A stretch of 63,907 nt of DNA. Origin: Bacteroidales bacterium (GTDB lineage Bacteria; Bacteroidota; Bacteroidia; Bacteroidales; DTU049). Below the pieces are notes generated by a model, which was not told where the DNA came from, did not search any database, and saw only the letters and a program-made list of their open reading frames with translations. Both the position numbers and the translations under genes were made by a program. The DNA lies in assembly GCA_026418905.1 (NCBI GenBank), contig JAOAAK010000047.1, positions 1 through 63,907 of the forward strand, read 5' to 3'. This document shows positions 9,038-18,267 of the stretch, in pieces. The stretch's first letter is position 1, and the number at the start of each line of letters is the position of its first letter.

Positions 9038-10049
9038 CTACCTCAATAGCACCACCACCGTATTTCAATAAACTAGCTTCACCATATTGAATGTTGTTTT
9101 CAGTTCTTAAGAGGGAATAAAGTTCAAATTTAAGTGTTCCCTTCCCTGCTCCATGGATAAAAATGATTCGCTTGATCCCTTTTTCACGAGCACTATCGAG
9201 ACATTGTTTAGCAAAGGAAATTTGCTTTCTCAATATGTCGGAGGGATGAGTATGTTCGGACGATAGAAAAATTTTCTCGGCATGTAAGTCAACTTCAGCG
9301 GTTTCATCATCGATCATAAAACGGTCAATCAAATAAGATTTAACTTCAGAAGACTGATTGTTCGCTGTTTCTTTTGAAGTAAGTATGTTTTTTTGAGCTG
9401 GTAACTCACCGATGCGATGAATTTTTTCTTCGAAACTTAAAACTTTAATCACATAAGCTTTCTCATCAAAGAAAGGGTTAGGTTGGAAAATCTCTGGTGT
9501 AAGCAGCATATGCCAATTGATAGAAAAACTATGTACCAATGTTTCAAAAAACTGATGTTCTTTGACATCAACGATCATACATTGTATGAGTAAAGTATCA
9601 ATGTGTAAGAGATCCTTATAAGATTTATCCAAAACAACAATGGCATCACCTGGTTGTAGAAAATCATAATGAATCGTTTGATGACCAGCAGCTTTAGATT
9701 TTTCAATCAGATGAAAAGCTATAACAAAAGAAGTAAAGTTAACTAAGTAGCACTCAAATGTTTGAGGTGAATCACTGGAAGGAATGATAGAAAAGTAAAG
9801 TCCTTTATTAAGATGGATATGCTGAGACTTTTTACGGTATTCAGAATCTTTTTCAGCATCTTTTTCCTTTTCTTTTTGCTTCATATCCGATGCGATGTCT
9901 TCCAACAAAATGAGGTCATTACACGTGGTTGGAATTTCGAATCCTTTTTCTATCTCCACAAAAACTATATCACCTTCGATACGTGAAACAACTCCAGATT
10001 GGCGCATCGATATAAATGCAACCTTCTGACCAACCTTAAAAGAAGACAT
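9021..10049 (-). CDS. DUF2027 / Smr domain protein
   Basis: 342-aa cytoplasmic protein with an N-terminal SH3-like DUF2027 region (about residues 1-200) and a C-terminal Smr domain (about 255-342) with VDLHAEKIF and HGAGKGTL, the motifs of MutS2-type Smr nucleases that nick branched DNA or, in other proteins, cleave RNA. Bacteroidota commonly carry this DUF2027-Smr arrangement, whose role is not settled. It begins 9 bases after the cupin gene stop, so the two are likely one transcript, and its 3' end overlaps the convergent ftsB-like gene by 17 bases. Confidence 0.85.
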   Translation of the reverse strand: MSSFKVGQKVAFISMRQSGVVSRIEGDIVFVEIEKGFEIPTTCNDLILLEDIASDMKQKEKEKDAEKDSEYRKKSQHIHLNKGLYFSIIPSSDSPQTFECYLVNFTSFVIAFHLIEKSKAAGHQTIHYDFLQPGDAIVVLDKSYKDLLHIDTLLIQCMIVDVKEHQFFETLVHSFSINWHMLLTPEIFQPNPFFDEKAYVIKVLSFEEKIHRIGELPAQKNILTSKETANNQSSEVKSYLIDRFMIDDETAEVDLHAEKIFLSSEHTHPSDILRKQISFAKQCLDSAREKGIKRIIFIHGAGKGTLKFELYSLLRTENNIQYGEASLLKYGGGAIEVVILSS

Positions 10050-10058
10050 GATAGAATT

Positions 10059-10325
10059 TTATGGAAAATTGTAATGTTTCTTCACCTTGCTCTTAATATC
10101 CCAAACACAGGACAATCCTGCTGGAAAACGAACAAAATCTCCGGCCTTGATTTCATAGTTTCCGTCTGGAGTTTCCACCACCACCTCACCTTCGAGAAAG
10201 TAGCATTCTTCTGTTTCGTCGTAGGTCCAATCAAAACGTGAAACACCTTTTTCCCATATAGGCCATTGAGTAATACCTCTTTCAATGGCCTCACCCATCG
10301 ACATTTTCCTTATCTCAACTTTCAT
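10059..10325 (-). CDS. Small cupin-fold protein
   Basis: 88-aa single-domain cupin, similar to the DUF861/EutQ-like family. The two cupin motifs are visible: EECYFLEGEVVVETPDG, then AGDFVRFPAGLSCVWDI. Cupins bind small ligands or metals; the usual metal-binding His of motif 1 is not evident (Glu-Glu-Cys instead), so the activity is open. It lies between a T9SS cargo gene (29 bases upstream) and the Smr gene (9 bases downstream), in the same orientation. Confidence 0.75.
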   Translation of the reverse strand: MKVEIRKMSMGEAIERGITQWPIWEKGVSRFDWTYDETEECYFLEGEVVVETPDGNYEIKAGDFVRFPAGLSCVWDIKSKVKKHYNFP

Positions 10326-10354
10326 GACTTTTTTGCAAATATAGGATAATTATG

Positions 10355-11917
10355 TTACTTCAGTAAACTTTTATGGATTCTGAGTTGAGCTGTTACAATC
10401 TCAACCATGTAGGAGCCATTTCTTAAAAGGGATACATCGATAACGTTAGTTGGTTTTTCGTAGATCATTATCGTTCTTCCATCTAAAGAACGAATAACCA
10501 CCTGATCAATGATGAAAGGAGATGATATATGAAGTTGATCGGATACAGGATTTGGCCATAGATTAAACGAGGAATAAACTTCACTCATAGAAGTCGAATT
10601 TAATACCGTGATTTGAATAAATGCTGTGTCCTTACAATTGCCGTGCTGAACGATAACTGAAACTACGTAAGTTCCGGTATCACTGAAAGAATGAACGGGC
10701 TGAGCGTCGGTTGAAGTATTTCCATCACCAAAATTCCATAAATAGCTGTCGATGCTACCAGTTGCATTGACAGAAAAAGACACATTAGAGTTTTGTGCTA
10801 AATCTATGAGTGTCGCCGAAGGAATAATTTCAGCTGTGAAACCAGAACAAGTATCCTGGACAAAAAGCTGCCCTGTATATTTAAAAATACCATCATTACC
10901 ATAATTATGAAATGCTCCTACATATCCTACTCGATGAGATGGAAAAACAACTTGAAGGTGCTGAGTAGTATCCATGTTAGGGAAATCAATCCAATTCAGT
11001 CCATCATCTGTGCTGTATGAAATACCCATGTATGGTGTTTGATAATCAGCACCCACACTTACCCATGTGTTTGTCGTACCCTTGACATAGGTAAAATCGT
11101 TCCTATACCATTTTCCATTAAAAGATAGCAATTGCCAACTCTGACCACCATCGTGAGTAATATAAGCGGTGTATGGAGTTTCATTCATTCTAATGATACC
11201 ATCATTGAGCGAACGAAAAACAACCTTGAATTGTTTATTAGCTGGAATAGGTGTTGATAAGACAGTCCACGTATGACCGAAGTCAGTAGATTTAAAAATA
11301 CGGGATTGATTGGTTGAGAAATAGATCGTATTTCCGACAACTGAATAGTAAGACGTTACCCCATACTCATTGTTCAAAGGTCGCGGAATGTTTTCATCGG
11401 GTACTCTAGTCCACGTATTACCTCCATCGTTTGTTGTATAAATCTCGAAATACCCTCCGTTGGGATCACCAATACAAACACCTTTTTGATGATCCCAGAA
11501 GTAGACGATATTAGGAAAACCATTGGGAGCTGAAAAAGTCGCAGAATTTTGATGTGTCCATGTAAGACCCCCATCTGAGGTTTTAAGGATTTTTCCACCG
11601 CCATTAGCGTTATAAAAAGCAACCCATGCTATAAGAGAATCAACAGCTACTATGCACGATGGTCCATGATTGGCTAAATTGGGTATAGAACCAGCCTTCC
11701 ACGTACTTCCACCGTTGGAAGTTCGAGTAAACTCTTGGATTAAAGCCTGTGGATTAGTGCCATCATATCCCAATGCCCAGACTATGTTAGAATCAACTGC
11801 ATACATCCACATGATACCCCGACCCAGTACCCCAAAATTACTGTTTTGCATGACCCAGTTCTGGGCATAAAAAAAAGTGAAATGCAAAACGACTATCCCT
11901 AAACACCATTTTTTCAT
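10355..11917 (-). CDS. T9SS-secreted BNR-repeat/PKD protein, type A sorting domain
   Basis: 520-aa secreted protein. A signal peptide (MKKWCLGIVVLHFTFFYAQ) is followed by a Ycf48/sialidase-like beta-propeller with at least five Asp-box-like repeats (SDGGLTW, NDGGNTW, TDFGHTW, HDGGQSW, TDDGLNW), a PKD domain around residues 385-450 (YLWNFGDGNTS) and a C-terminal type A sorting domain starting FNLWPNPVSDQLHIS. The tail sends it through the type IX secretion system. No glycosidase residues can be confirmed, so it may be an adhesin. An in-frame TTG at 11935 falls within a promoter element, so the ATG at 11917 was chosen. Confidence 0.85.
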   Translation of the reverse strand: MKKWCLGIVVLHFTFFYAQNWVMQNSNFGVLGRGIMWMYAVDSNIVWALGYDGTNPQALIQEFTRTSNGGSTWKAGSIPNLANHGPSCIVAVDSLIAWVAFYNANGGGKILKTSDGGLTWTHQNSATFSAPNGFPNIVYFWDHQKGVCIGDPNGGYFEIYTTNDGGNTWTRVPDENIPRPLNNEYGVTSYYSVVGNTIYFSTNQSRIFKSTDFGHTWTVLSTPIPANKQFKVVFRSLNDGIIRMNETPYTAYITHDGGQSWQLLSFNGKWYRNDFTYVKGTTNTWVSVGADYQTPYMGISYSTDDGLNWIDFPNMDTTQHLQVVFPSHRVGYVGAFHNYGNDGIFKYTGQLFVQDTCSGFTAEIIPSATLIDLAQNSNVSFSVNATGSIDSYLWNFGDGNTSTDAQPVHSFSDTGTYVVSVIVQHGNCKDTAFIQITVLNSTSMSEVYSSFNLWPNPVSDQLHISSPFIIDQVVIRSLDGRTIMIYEKPTNVIDVSLLRNGSYMVEIVTAQLRIHKSLLK

Positions 11918-11932
11918 ATAACTATCTTTCAG

Positions 11933-11940
11933 CAAATATA
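11933..11940 (-). promoter_or_regulatory. -7 promoter element for the BNR/PKD cargo gene
   Basis: TATATTTG on the minus strand, ending 16 bases before the ATG at 11917. It contains the apparent TTG start at 11935. Confidence 0.5.
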
Positions 11941-12195
11941 AAAAAATTAATCTTTTTTTAAATGGTGGATCAAAATTTTAAAGAATTAAATTATGGAATG
12001 AAAAGCGTTTGATAAATAAGTAAACACAATATACTCTCATCGCTTTTAGTAAAAAAGAACCTAAAATGTTATCACGGAGTCTTTTTAAACATCATTCTCA
12101 TTTACACAATCAATCATCCCAGGTCAGTCATCGGATATGGACATCACTCTGCCTCCAGTATTAGCAATCCCAGAAACTGCAAAATCTATGACGGA

Positions 12196-12855
12196 TTAAA
12201 AAGATACTTTTGGAGCTTTTTCTGCACCAGGAGTACTTTGGAAATAACCTTTTTCTTTGAAGTTAAACCAAGAAGCAAAAATGTTCCGAGGGAAAGTACG
12301 GATATACTGATTGTAATTCATAACTACTTCATTGAATGCGTTTCTTTGTGCAAGGATTTCATTTTCTATTTCACGAAGCTGCCCCATCAAGTTCTGAAAC
12401 GCTTGGGTAGTTTTAAGATCAGGATAACGTTCTATGACCACTAACAAACGACTCAATGCACCTGAGAACTGGTTTTGAACCTCTTCAAATTTTTGGATAG
12501 AAGCAGGATCGAGATTATCTGCATTAACTTGGATGCTGCTTGCTTTGCTTCTGGCTTCGATAACTTCAGTAAGGGTTGATTTTTCGAAATTAGCAGATCC
12601 CTTAACTGTAGCAACTAAGTTATCTACAAGATCGTATCTTTTTTGATAGACATTTTCAACTTGAGCCCATTGTTTCTTGACTGATTCTTCTTTTTTCACC
12701 ATTTTATTATATGCCGTCCATATCCAAATCACAATTGGGAAAATTAGTATGATGAGAATAAATATTAACAAACTCGATCCTAAGCAACCTGTTTTTGGCT
12801 TGGCATCTGGTGGCAAAGCACCTTTGGGTAAATTATTTTTTCCTTCACTTTCCAT
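12196..12855 (-). CDS. LemA family membrane protein
   Basis: 219-aa LemA protein with one N-terminal membrane helix (about residues 28-50, LLIFILIILIFPIVIWIW) and a long helical domain containing the family signature YNKMVKKEESVKKQWAQVEN and QKRYDLVDNLVATVKG. LemA proteins are membrane-anchored helical-bundle proteins of unclear function. The 15-residue cytoplasmic lead is rich in Pro and Lys. It begins 33 bases downstream of the htpG stop in the same orientation, so the two may be co-transcribed; no separate promoter element is obvious between them. Confidence 0.9.
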   Translation of the reverse strand: MESEGKNNLPKGALPPDAKPKTGCLGSSLLIFILIILIFPIVIWIWTAYNKMVKKEESVKKQWAQVENVYQKRYDLVDNLVATVKGSANFEKSTLTEVIEARSKASSIQVNADNLDPASIQKFEEVQNQFSGALSRLLVVIERYPDLKTTQAFQNLMGQLREIENEILAQRNAFNEVVMNYNQYIRTFPRNIFASWFNFKEKGYFQSTPGAEKAPKVSF

Positions 12856-12888
12856 AAATATGAATTCTAAGCATAAAAATACAAGTTT

Positions 12889-14787
12889 TTATTTTAACAA
12901 TTCAAAATTTCTTTGAATGAAACGAGTTAATTTTTCTCCTTTAAGCAAGCCCTGTTCTAACATCGCTAAATCCAGAAGATGTTGAATTTTATTTTTTCTT
13001 TTTTCCTCGTCAACCGTATCGGCCAGATCTGTGATCACCGGATGATTAGCGTTGATGATGAGAGTATATGCTCTTTCCATACCAGGATCCATGAGGCCAC
13101 CAGAAACCTGACTCATATCATGTAAACGACGCATAAATTCTGGTTGCACCAGTTTAACAGCAGGTTCACTCTCGTGTAATGATTCTATTCGTACGGTGAT
13201 ATGATTGTCAGTAATAGCAGTTTTAAACCACTCTTCAAGCGTTTTCTTTTCGTCAGCACTTAATTTTTCGATGTTTTTCTTTTCATCCTTTTCAATAAGC
13301 CTATCGCTCACATCAGCATCTACTCGTTTAAAACTTACCTTGTCAAGTTTTCTTTCTAGAAAATCAATGAAATGTACATCGACAACTGAATTCAACACAA
13401 GCACGTGATATCCCTTCGATTTAACCTGTTCAATATAACTAAATTGCTCTTCAGGATTGTTGGTATACAAAACAACAAGCTGTTTGTGTTTATCCTTATG
13501 TTTGTCTTCGATTAATTTTTTATATTCATCCCATGTATGGTATTTTCCTTCAGTGTCTTTGTAAAGAGCAAATTTTTCAGCTCTTTCGTAAAATTCCTCA
13601 TGAGTCATCATGCCATAACGAATAAAAATTTCGATGTCTTCCCATTTTTTTTCGAAATCCTCACGGCTTTCTTTAAAAAGTTCCTCCAGTTTATCAGCCA
13701 CTTTTCTAGTGATGTGATTGTTGATTTTTTTAAGGTTGGGATCGCTCTGAAGATAACTTCTGCTTACATTGAGTGGTATATCAGGTGAGTCAATAACACC
13801 GTGCAAAAGCATAAGAAAATCTGGAACAATGTTTTCTACGTTATCGGTAACGAATACCTGATTACAATATAGTTGAATCTTATTTTTATTGAGTTCGAAA
13901 AATTTTTTCAATTTCGGAAAGTAAAGAATTCCACTGAGGGTAAAAGGATAATCGACATTGAGATGAATCCAAAATACAGGTTTGTCATAAGAGTAGGGGT
14001 AAAGCTCATAGTAAAATTTTTCGTAATCTTCCGATTTAAGTTGTTGAGGTGGTTTTTTCCACAATGGTTCAACTTTGTTGATGATGCGAGGTTTTTCTAC
14101 GGTTCGGTAGGTGGGTTTTCCTTCTTTATCGGTGACTCCTTCGACTTGTTCGGTAACTTTTTCCGTGCCAAATTGAATAGGATAAGGTAAGAAGCGAGCA
14201 TATTTTTTTAGGATATTTAAAATACGGATTTCATCGTTAAAATCCTCATGTTCCTCATCAAAATAAACTATTACTTCTGTTCCACGATCAACTTTATCGG
14301 CAACTTCAATAGTAAACTCGGGTGTTCCGTCGCATGACCATTTCACAGCTACCTGATCAGGAAGATAGCTTTTAGTAATAAGTTCAACGCGCTTGGCTAC
14401 CATGAAAGAACTGTAAAAGCCAAGTCCAAAATGCCCAATGATCCCTGTGTCTTTCTGATCAGTATGTTGAAGATATTTTTTGATAAACTCTTCTGCACCA
14501 CTAAAGGCTATTTCATTGATATATTTGAGAACTTCCTCTTCAGTCATCCCAATTCCACGGTCAATAACTTTGAGTATCTTTTTCTTCGTATCCAATTCAA
14601 CTTTTATCGTCAAATCCCCTAGTTCCAAATCTGCTTTTCCCAACGAAACAAGTTTGGTAAGTTTCGTCGTTGCATCCACAGCATTACTGATAAGTTCGCG
14701 AAGAAATATTTCATGTTCACTGTAAAGAAACTTTTTGATAATCGGAAAAATATTTTCAGTCTGAACATTGATGGTACCTTTTCTCAT
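12889..14787 (-). CDS. htpG: Molecular chaperone HtpG (Hsp90)
   Basis: 632-aa cytosolic Hsp90-family ATPase that assists folding of client proteins under stress. The N-terminal GHKL ATPase shows LRELISNAVDA, DRGIGMT and GHFGLGFYSSFMV, the nucleotide-binding motifs. The middle domain and C-terminal dimerisation domain are both present and the length matches bacterial HtpG. The gene stands upstream of lemA on the same strand. No clear TAnnTTTG element or CIRCE/HrcA operator is visible before it. Confidence 0.97.
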   Translation of the reverse strand: MRKGTINVQTENIFPIIKKFLYSEHEIFLRELISNAVDATTKLTKLVSLGKADLELGDLTIKVELDTKKKILKVIDRGIGMTEEEVLKYINEIAFSGAEEFIKKYLQHTDQKDTGIIGHFGLGFYSSFMVAKRVELITKSYLPDQVAVKWSCDGTPEFTIEVADKVDRGTEVIVYFDEEHEDFNDEIRILNILKKYARFLPYPIQFGTEKVTEQVEGVTDKEGKPTYRTVEKPRIINKVEPLWKKPPQQLKSEDYEKFYYELYPYSYDKPVFWIHLNVDYPFTLSGILYFPKLKKFFELNKNKIQLYCNQVFVTDNVENIVPDFLMLLHGVIDSPDIPLNVSRSYLQSDPNLKKINNHITRKVADKLEELFKESREDFEKKWEDIEIFIRYGMMTHEEFYERAEKFALYKDTEGKYHTWDEYKKLIEDKHKDKHKQLVVLYTNNPEEQFSYIEQVKSKGYHVLVLNSVVDVHFIDFLERKLDKVSFKRVDADVSDRLIEKDEKKNIEKLSADEKKTLEEWFKTAITDNHITVRIESLHESEPAVKLVQPEFMRRLHDMSQVSGGLMDPGMERAYTLIINANHPVITDLADTVDEEKRKNKIQHLLDLAMLEQGLLKGEKLTRFIQRNFELLK

Positions 14788-15359
14788 GATAACTTTTTGT
14801 TGGTTGCACTACAAAACAAATACCAATTCAATTCCTGACAATTTGTCATAGATTCATTTTCAAAAACTAGAGTAAAGCCAAAAAACTTTCACGACAAATA
14901 AGAATACAATTGTTAACAATGCTATTATTTTCTCTGACTACTTAAAAATTTACAAAAGTTCCCTCATTAAAATTGGTTATAAGAAAGAAAACCGTGAAAT
15001 ACATGTTTGTTTTTTTCGAACTTAGAAAAAATGCTGATGTTCTTTTCACATGTAAAAAGAAAGCAGCAACCCCATCCTAGCAATGAGCTAACGTTAGCAT
15101 AAACTTAAAACTCAATCCTCTTGTTTCAAAGCGAAGCAAAATTTTCAAAAGCAGTTAAAGTTGGCTTTTCATCAACTCCTTGCCACAAGAATCTCGATCG
15201 AAGAATACTAAAATATTTTTGCTATCTAGTTGCAAATCAATCAATTATATAGTTTTAATTATACAGGCTATGCAATTAGCATAAAAACCTAAAAAGATTA
15301 TCCTCATACTTTAGAGTTTTTCTTTTAAACTCTCAAGAAATTAACATGGGACTAGTATT
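14788..15359. other. Intergenic stretch without recognised genes
   Basis: AT-rich sequence with stops in all frames between htpG and queD. The only notable structure is a 12-bp palindrome, GCTAACGTTAGC at 15087-15098. No tRNA, riboswitch or conserved RNA was recognised. Confidence 0.5.
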
Positions 15360-15806
15360 TCAAATAAGATCGCTTCTCCATTCAGCAAAAGAAGTAGGTG
15401 TTTCATATAAACGAATTGAATAGAGGGCTACACCATCGGGTAAAAGTTTTAACAAGATATTGCTAAAGTACTCAACAAGATTTTCACTCGTTGGCTGAAA
15501 AGGAAAGAAGATAACACGTTCGAATTGTTTGAATAGTTCTTCAGGTATTTGCTCACGATGTTTTTCATTTAAAAACAAGCTATGATCGTACACATCGATA
15601 ATATGCTCCTTGACCAACGAAGACAGATCGCCAAAGTCCATGACCATTCCATCTTTGGGATGATTCGGGCGCACGAGAGGCTCACCACTCACGGTCACCT
15701 CTAATATATAGGAATGACCGTGAATGTTTTTGCATTTTCCATCATAGCCCAAAAGAGCATGAGCTGATTCGAAAAAAAAACGCTTGGTTATTAGAATCTT
15801 CACCAT
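15360..15806 (-). CDS. queD: 6-carboxytetrahydropterin synthase QueD / PTPS family
   Basis: 148-aa enzyme of the 6-pyruvoyl-tetrahydropterin synthase fold. QueD converts dihydroneopterin triphosphate to 6-carboxy-tetrahydropterin in the queuosine pathway. Zinc ligands His16, His29 and His31 (ESAHAL, NIHGHSY) and the catalytic Cys25 are visible, as is DFGDLSSLVKE. No other queuosine gene is nearby, so a PTPS-III or folate-related role cannot be excluded. It overlaps the upstream membrane-protein gene by 7 bases and forms a unit with it and the CPBP gene. Confidence 0.88.
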   Translation of the reverse strand: MVKILITKRFFFESAHALLGYDGKCKNIHGHSYILEVTVSGEPLVRPNHPKDGMVMDFGDLSSLVKEHIIDVYDHSLFLNEKHREQIPEELFKQFERVIFFPFQPTSENLVEYFSNILLKLLPDGVALYSIRLYETPTSFAEWRSDLI

Positions 15807-16375
15807 AAAATATCAATCATGATGAACAACATGGCAAAAATATACAAGGTAGATGCAAAAAGGTAAGTATATGGAAATAATTTTTCAGCTCTACGAAACC
15901 AAACTTCAGAAAAAGTATAGAAATACATTAGACCAAGCAGCAGGAACAATAAAATAAAAAGTAACACAACAACATACCAAGAATGCATCAAAAAATACCC
16001 TAATCCCATTCCAGTAATAAACCAATCAAAAGACATGGCAAATGCAACCCAAAAAAATTGCTCCATAGTACTGACTTCAACTTTAACCCACAAATTTCGT
16101 GGCCTGACGTAGACGTAAAAAGTCTTAAAGCTCATCACGGCCAATATCCCCATACTTATGTATATAGCAGAAGTCAAAGGTTCAACAAGCTTATAAGAAA
16201 CTATTGTTCCTAGATAAAACATCAAAGAAAAAACTACTGAGTACAAAAACAATCCAAGTAAACTTTGATTTTTAGTAATCAACTTACGCCTTTGCAAAAG
16301 AATCGCACTCGTAGAAGGCACGAAAAGAGCCAACAAAGAACAAACTACTGTCAAAATATGCCATTCATTGCTCAT
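15800..16375 (-). CDS. MntP-like six-helix membrane protein
   Basis: 191-aa protein of about six hydrophobic helices. Its order of helices and the segment MSFDWFITGMGLGYF recall the second half of manganese efflux pump MntP, whose matching motif contains a conserved Asp (SLDAMAVGVGL-like). In the first half the corresponding Asp appears to be lost (LLALFVPSTSAILLQ). Distant homology to MntP is inferred from pattern only; it could equally be an unrelated small integral membrane protein. It overlaps queD by 7 bases and the CPBP protease gene by 11 bases, so it is translationally coupled to both. Confidence 0.55.
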   Translation of the reverse strand: MSNEWHILTVVCSLLALFVPSTSAILLQRRKLITKNQSLLGLFLYSVVFSLMFYLGTIVSYKLVEPLTSAIYISMGILAVMSFKTFYVYVRPRNLWVKVEVSTMEQFFWVAFAMSFDWFITGMGLGYFLMHSWYVVVLLFILLFLLLGLMYFYTFSEVWFRRAEKLFPYTYLFASTLYIFAMLFIMIDILW

Positions 16376-17279
16376 TCGAATGCTTCATTTGATGAAAAAA
16401 GTAAAGAAGAATTACAGTCACTAAGGTAAAAAGGAATGTTAGCCACCACGAAAAAGTAAAAACAGATGGATCTTCTAGATTGATATTTGTGTAATCTAAC
16501 AAATACAATCTTTTGAAAACAAAAGCAAGTCCATTGTTTAAAAAATGAAAGAACATCGTACTCCAAAGGGAACCAGTTTTATAATAAATATAGCCCAACA
16601 ACAAACCTAAAACAAATCTTGGTAAAAAACCATAAAAATCAAAATGAAAAGCACTGAAAACGATGGCCACTAATACTATGGCAACCCAAGATTTCGTAAA
16701 TCGCATAAGCCATGTCTGTAGTGTACCACGGAAAAAAATTTCTTCGCTTAAAGCTGGCAGTACAGCAATAAGCAAAAATGAAAAAAACCAACCTTCCCAT
16801 CCAGGGTAAGAAGATAAAAGGTTAATGGTTTCCTGTGCACTCTCTTCCCATGATTTAAACTGTTCTTCAATAGCTGCCCATGAAGACGGTAATGTGATGC
16901 TTTTATTTAGTTCATATAACCATGCTATGGGAAACTGCGAAAAAATCAATATTAAAAATACGATCATCAAGCTTAATACGGGAACGAACCGATCCATGCC
17001 CCAAAAAGTAGCAGGTCTTTCTAAAAAACCATGAATGAAAATGATAGCCGGAATTATAAAAAAACCAAGATGCTGAAAAAAAAGAAGAAACAAGGAGTAA
17101 TAATAGATATCATTCTTTTCTATACCCATTAAACCTAAATAAAAATCTACTCCCCAAATCATCGCTCCAAACGAAAACGAAAGGAGCATGATAATTAGAG
17201 CTGAAGTTAACGTAATCAAAATCAAAGCCAGCAATTGAACGATGAAACTTTTTCCTTCGAGAAAGCCCTTTTTTAGCAT
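16365..17279 (-). CDS. CPBP family intramembrane metalloprotease
   Basis: 304-aa polytopic membrane protein of the CAAX-protease/bacteriocin-processing (CPBP, Abi) family. The catalytic motifs are present: EEIFFRG in one helix, AFHFDFYG and FFHFLNN in later helices, supplying the Glu and His residues expected of the active site. Substrates of bacterial CPBP enzymes are mostly unknown. The ATG at 17279 is chosen because the open frame beyond it runs into the divergent dus gene. The promoter element on the minus strand (17301-17308) fits this start. First gene of the CPBP / MntP-like / queD unit. Confidence 0.85.
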   Translation of the reverse strand: MLKKGFLEGKSFIVQLLALILITLTSALIIMLLSFSFGAMIWGVDFYLGLMGIEKNDIYYYSLFLLFFQHLGFFIIPAIIFIHGFLERPATFWGMDRFVPVLSLMIVFLILIFSQFPIAWLYELNKSITLPSSWAAIEEQFKSWEESAQETINLLSSYPGWEGWFFSFLLIAVLPALSEEIFFRGTLQTWLMRFTKSWVAIVLVAIVFSAFHFDFYGFLPRFVLGLLLGYIYYKTGSLWSTMFFHFLNNGLAFVFKRLYLLDYTNINLEDPSVFTFSWWLTFLFTLVTVILLYFFHQMKHSNEQ

Positions 17280-17291
17280 TGTCCTTATGAT

Positions 17292-17299
17292 TATTTTTG
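17292..17299 (+). promoter_or_regulatory. -7 promoter element for dus
   Basis: TATTTTTG ends 9 bases before the dus ATG, implying a transcript with almost no leader. Confidence 0.45.
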
Positions 17300-17300
17300 T

Positions 17301-17308
17301 CAAAATTA
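17301..17308 (-). promoter_or_regulatory. -7 promoter element for the CPBP protease unit
   Basis: TAATTTTG on the minus strand, ending 22 bases before the ATG at 17279. It lies next to the divergent dus element, so the two promoters share DNA. Confidence 0.45.
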
Positions 17309-18267
17309 TGAAAAACTTTTTGCTTGACTTTCTTTCTAGAAGGCCACTAATCCTTGCACCGATGGAAGGAATAAACGACATTATTTTCAGAGAACTTTGC
17401 ATGAACTATGGCTGTGATGTTACTGTAACTGAATTTATTTCTTCCGAGGCTCTCATCCGTAGTGTAGAAAAAAGTATTCAAAAAATCAAAAAAATTGAAA
17501 AGGAGCCCTTTCTTTGGGTGCAAATTTTCGGACATGATGCCTCGACTATGCGAAAAGCAGCTGAAAAAGTAGTTGAATTTGGAGCTGACGTAATTGATTT
17601 AAATTTTGGATGCCCGGTAAAGAAAATCGTATCCAAAGGTGCTGGCGCTGCACTTTTGAAAGATCTTAACAAGCTACAAGGAATAGCCTCTGAGGTAGTT
17701 AAACATGTGAACGTTCCCGTAACAGCTAAAATACGCCTGGGATGGGACGAGCAATCTATAAACGTAAGAGATACTGTATTACGCCTACAAGATGCAGGAA
17801 TTAGTCTAGTGAGCATTCATGCCCGAACACGCGCTCAAATGTATGGAGGCAAGGCAAGATGGGAATTTATTGAGCAAGTCACCAATGATCAAGCAGTTAA
17901 AATACCAATTATTGGAAATGGAGATATCACCGATGGTCAGATTGCCCAAAAAGCTCTCGAAACTACTCGCATAGCAGGACTAATGATAGGTAGAGCCGCC
18001 ATAGGTAATCCGTTTATCTTCAAACAAATAAAGCATTATTTTCAAACTAAACAAGAACTTGTGATTCCCTTGGAAGAAAGAAAAAATGTTTTTTTACTAC
18101 ACTTACAACGATCTATCGAGTTGAAAGGTGAAAAACGTGGTGTTTTGGAAATGCGTAGACATATTCCTCATTATTTTAAAGGTATACCTCATTTCAAGGA
18201 ACGAAAAGTTAGATTGCTACAAGCATCCTCTCTTGAGGAAATCGTTCATTTAATAGAAAATTTATGA
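17308..18267 (+). CDS. dus: tRNA-dihydrouridine synthase (DusB-like)
   Basis: 319-aa flavoenzyme that reduces uridine to dihydrouridine in the D-loop of tRNAs. The TIM-barrel shows APMEGINDIIFRELC at the N-terminus, the FMN/active-site segment DLNFGCPVKKIVSKGAGAAL, KIRLGWD, HARTR and IGNGDI with GLMIGRAAIGNP. The ATG at 17308 places the family's usual APMEG about a dozen residues in; upstream codons would add a tail overlapping the divergent protease gene. Its stop overlaps the start of the acyltransferase gene by four bases (ATGA), indicating coupled translation. Confidence 0.92.
   Translation: MKNFLLDFLSRRPLILAPMEGINDIIFRELCMNYGCDVTVTEFISSEALIRSVEKSIQKIKKIEKEPFLWVQIFGHDASTMRKAAEKVVEFGADVIDLNFGCPVKKIVSKGAGAALLKDLNKLQGIASEVVKHVNVPVTAKIRLGWDEQSINVRDTVLRLQDAGISLVSIHARTRAQMYGGKARWEFIEQVTNDQAVKIPIIGNGDITDGQIAQKALETTRIAGLMIGRAAIGNPFIFKQIKHYFQTKQELVIPLEERKNVFLLHLQRSIELKGEKRGVLEMRRHIPHYFKGIPHFKERKVRLLQASSLEEIVHLIENL

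Noticed and set aside
15087-15098. 12-bp palindrome GCTAACGTTAGC
   Set aside because: It is a lone palindrome in a long AT-rich gap with no link to a gene start; could be chance.
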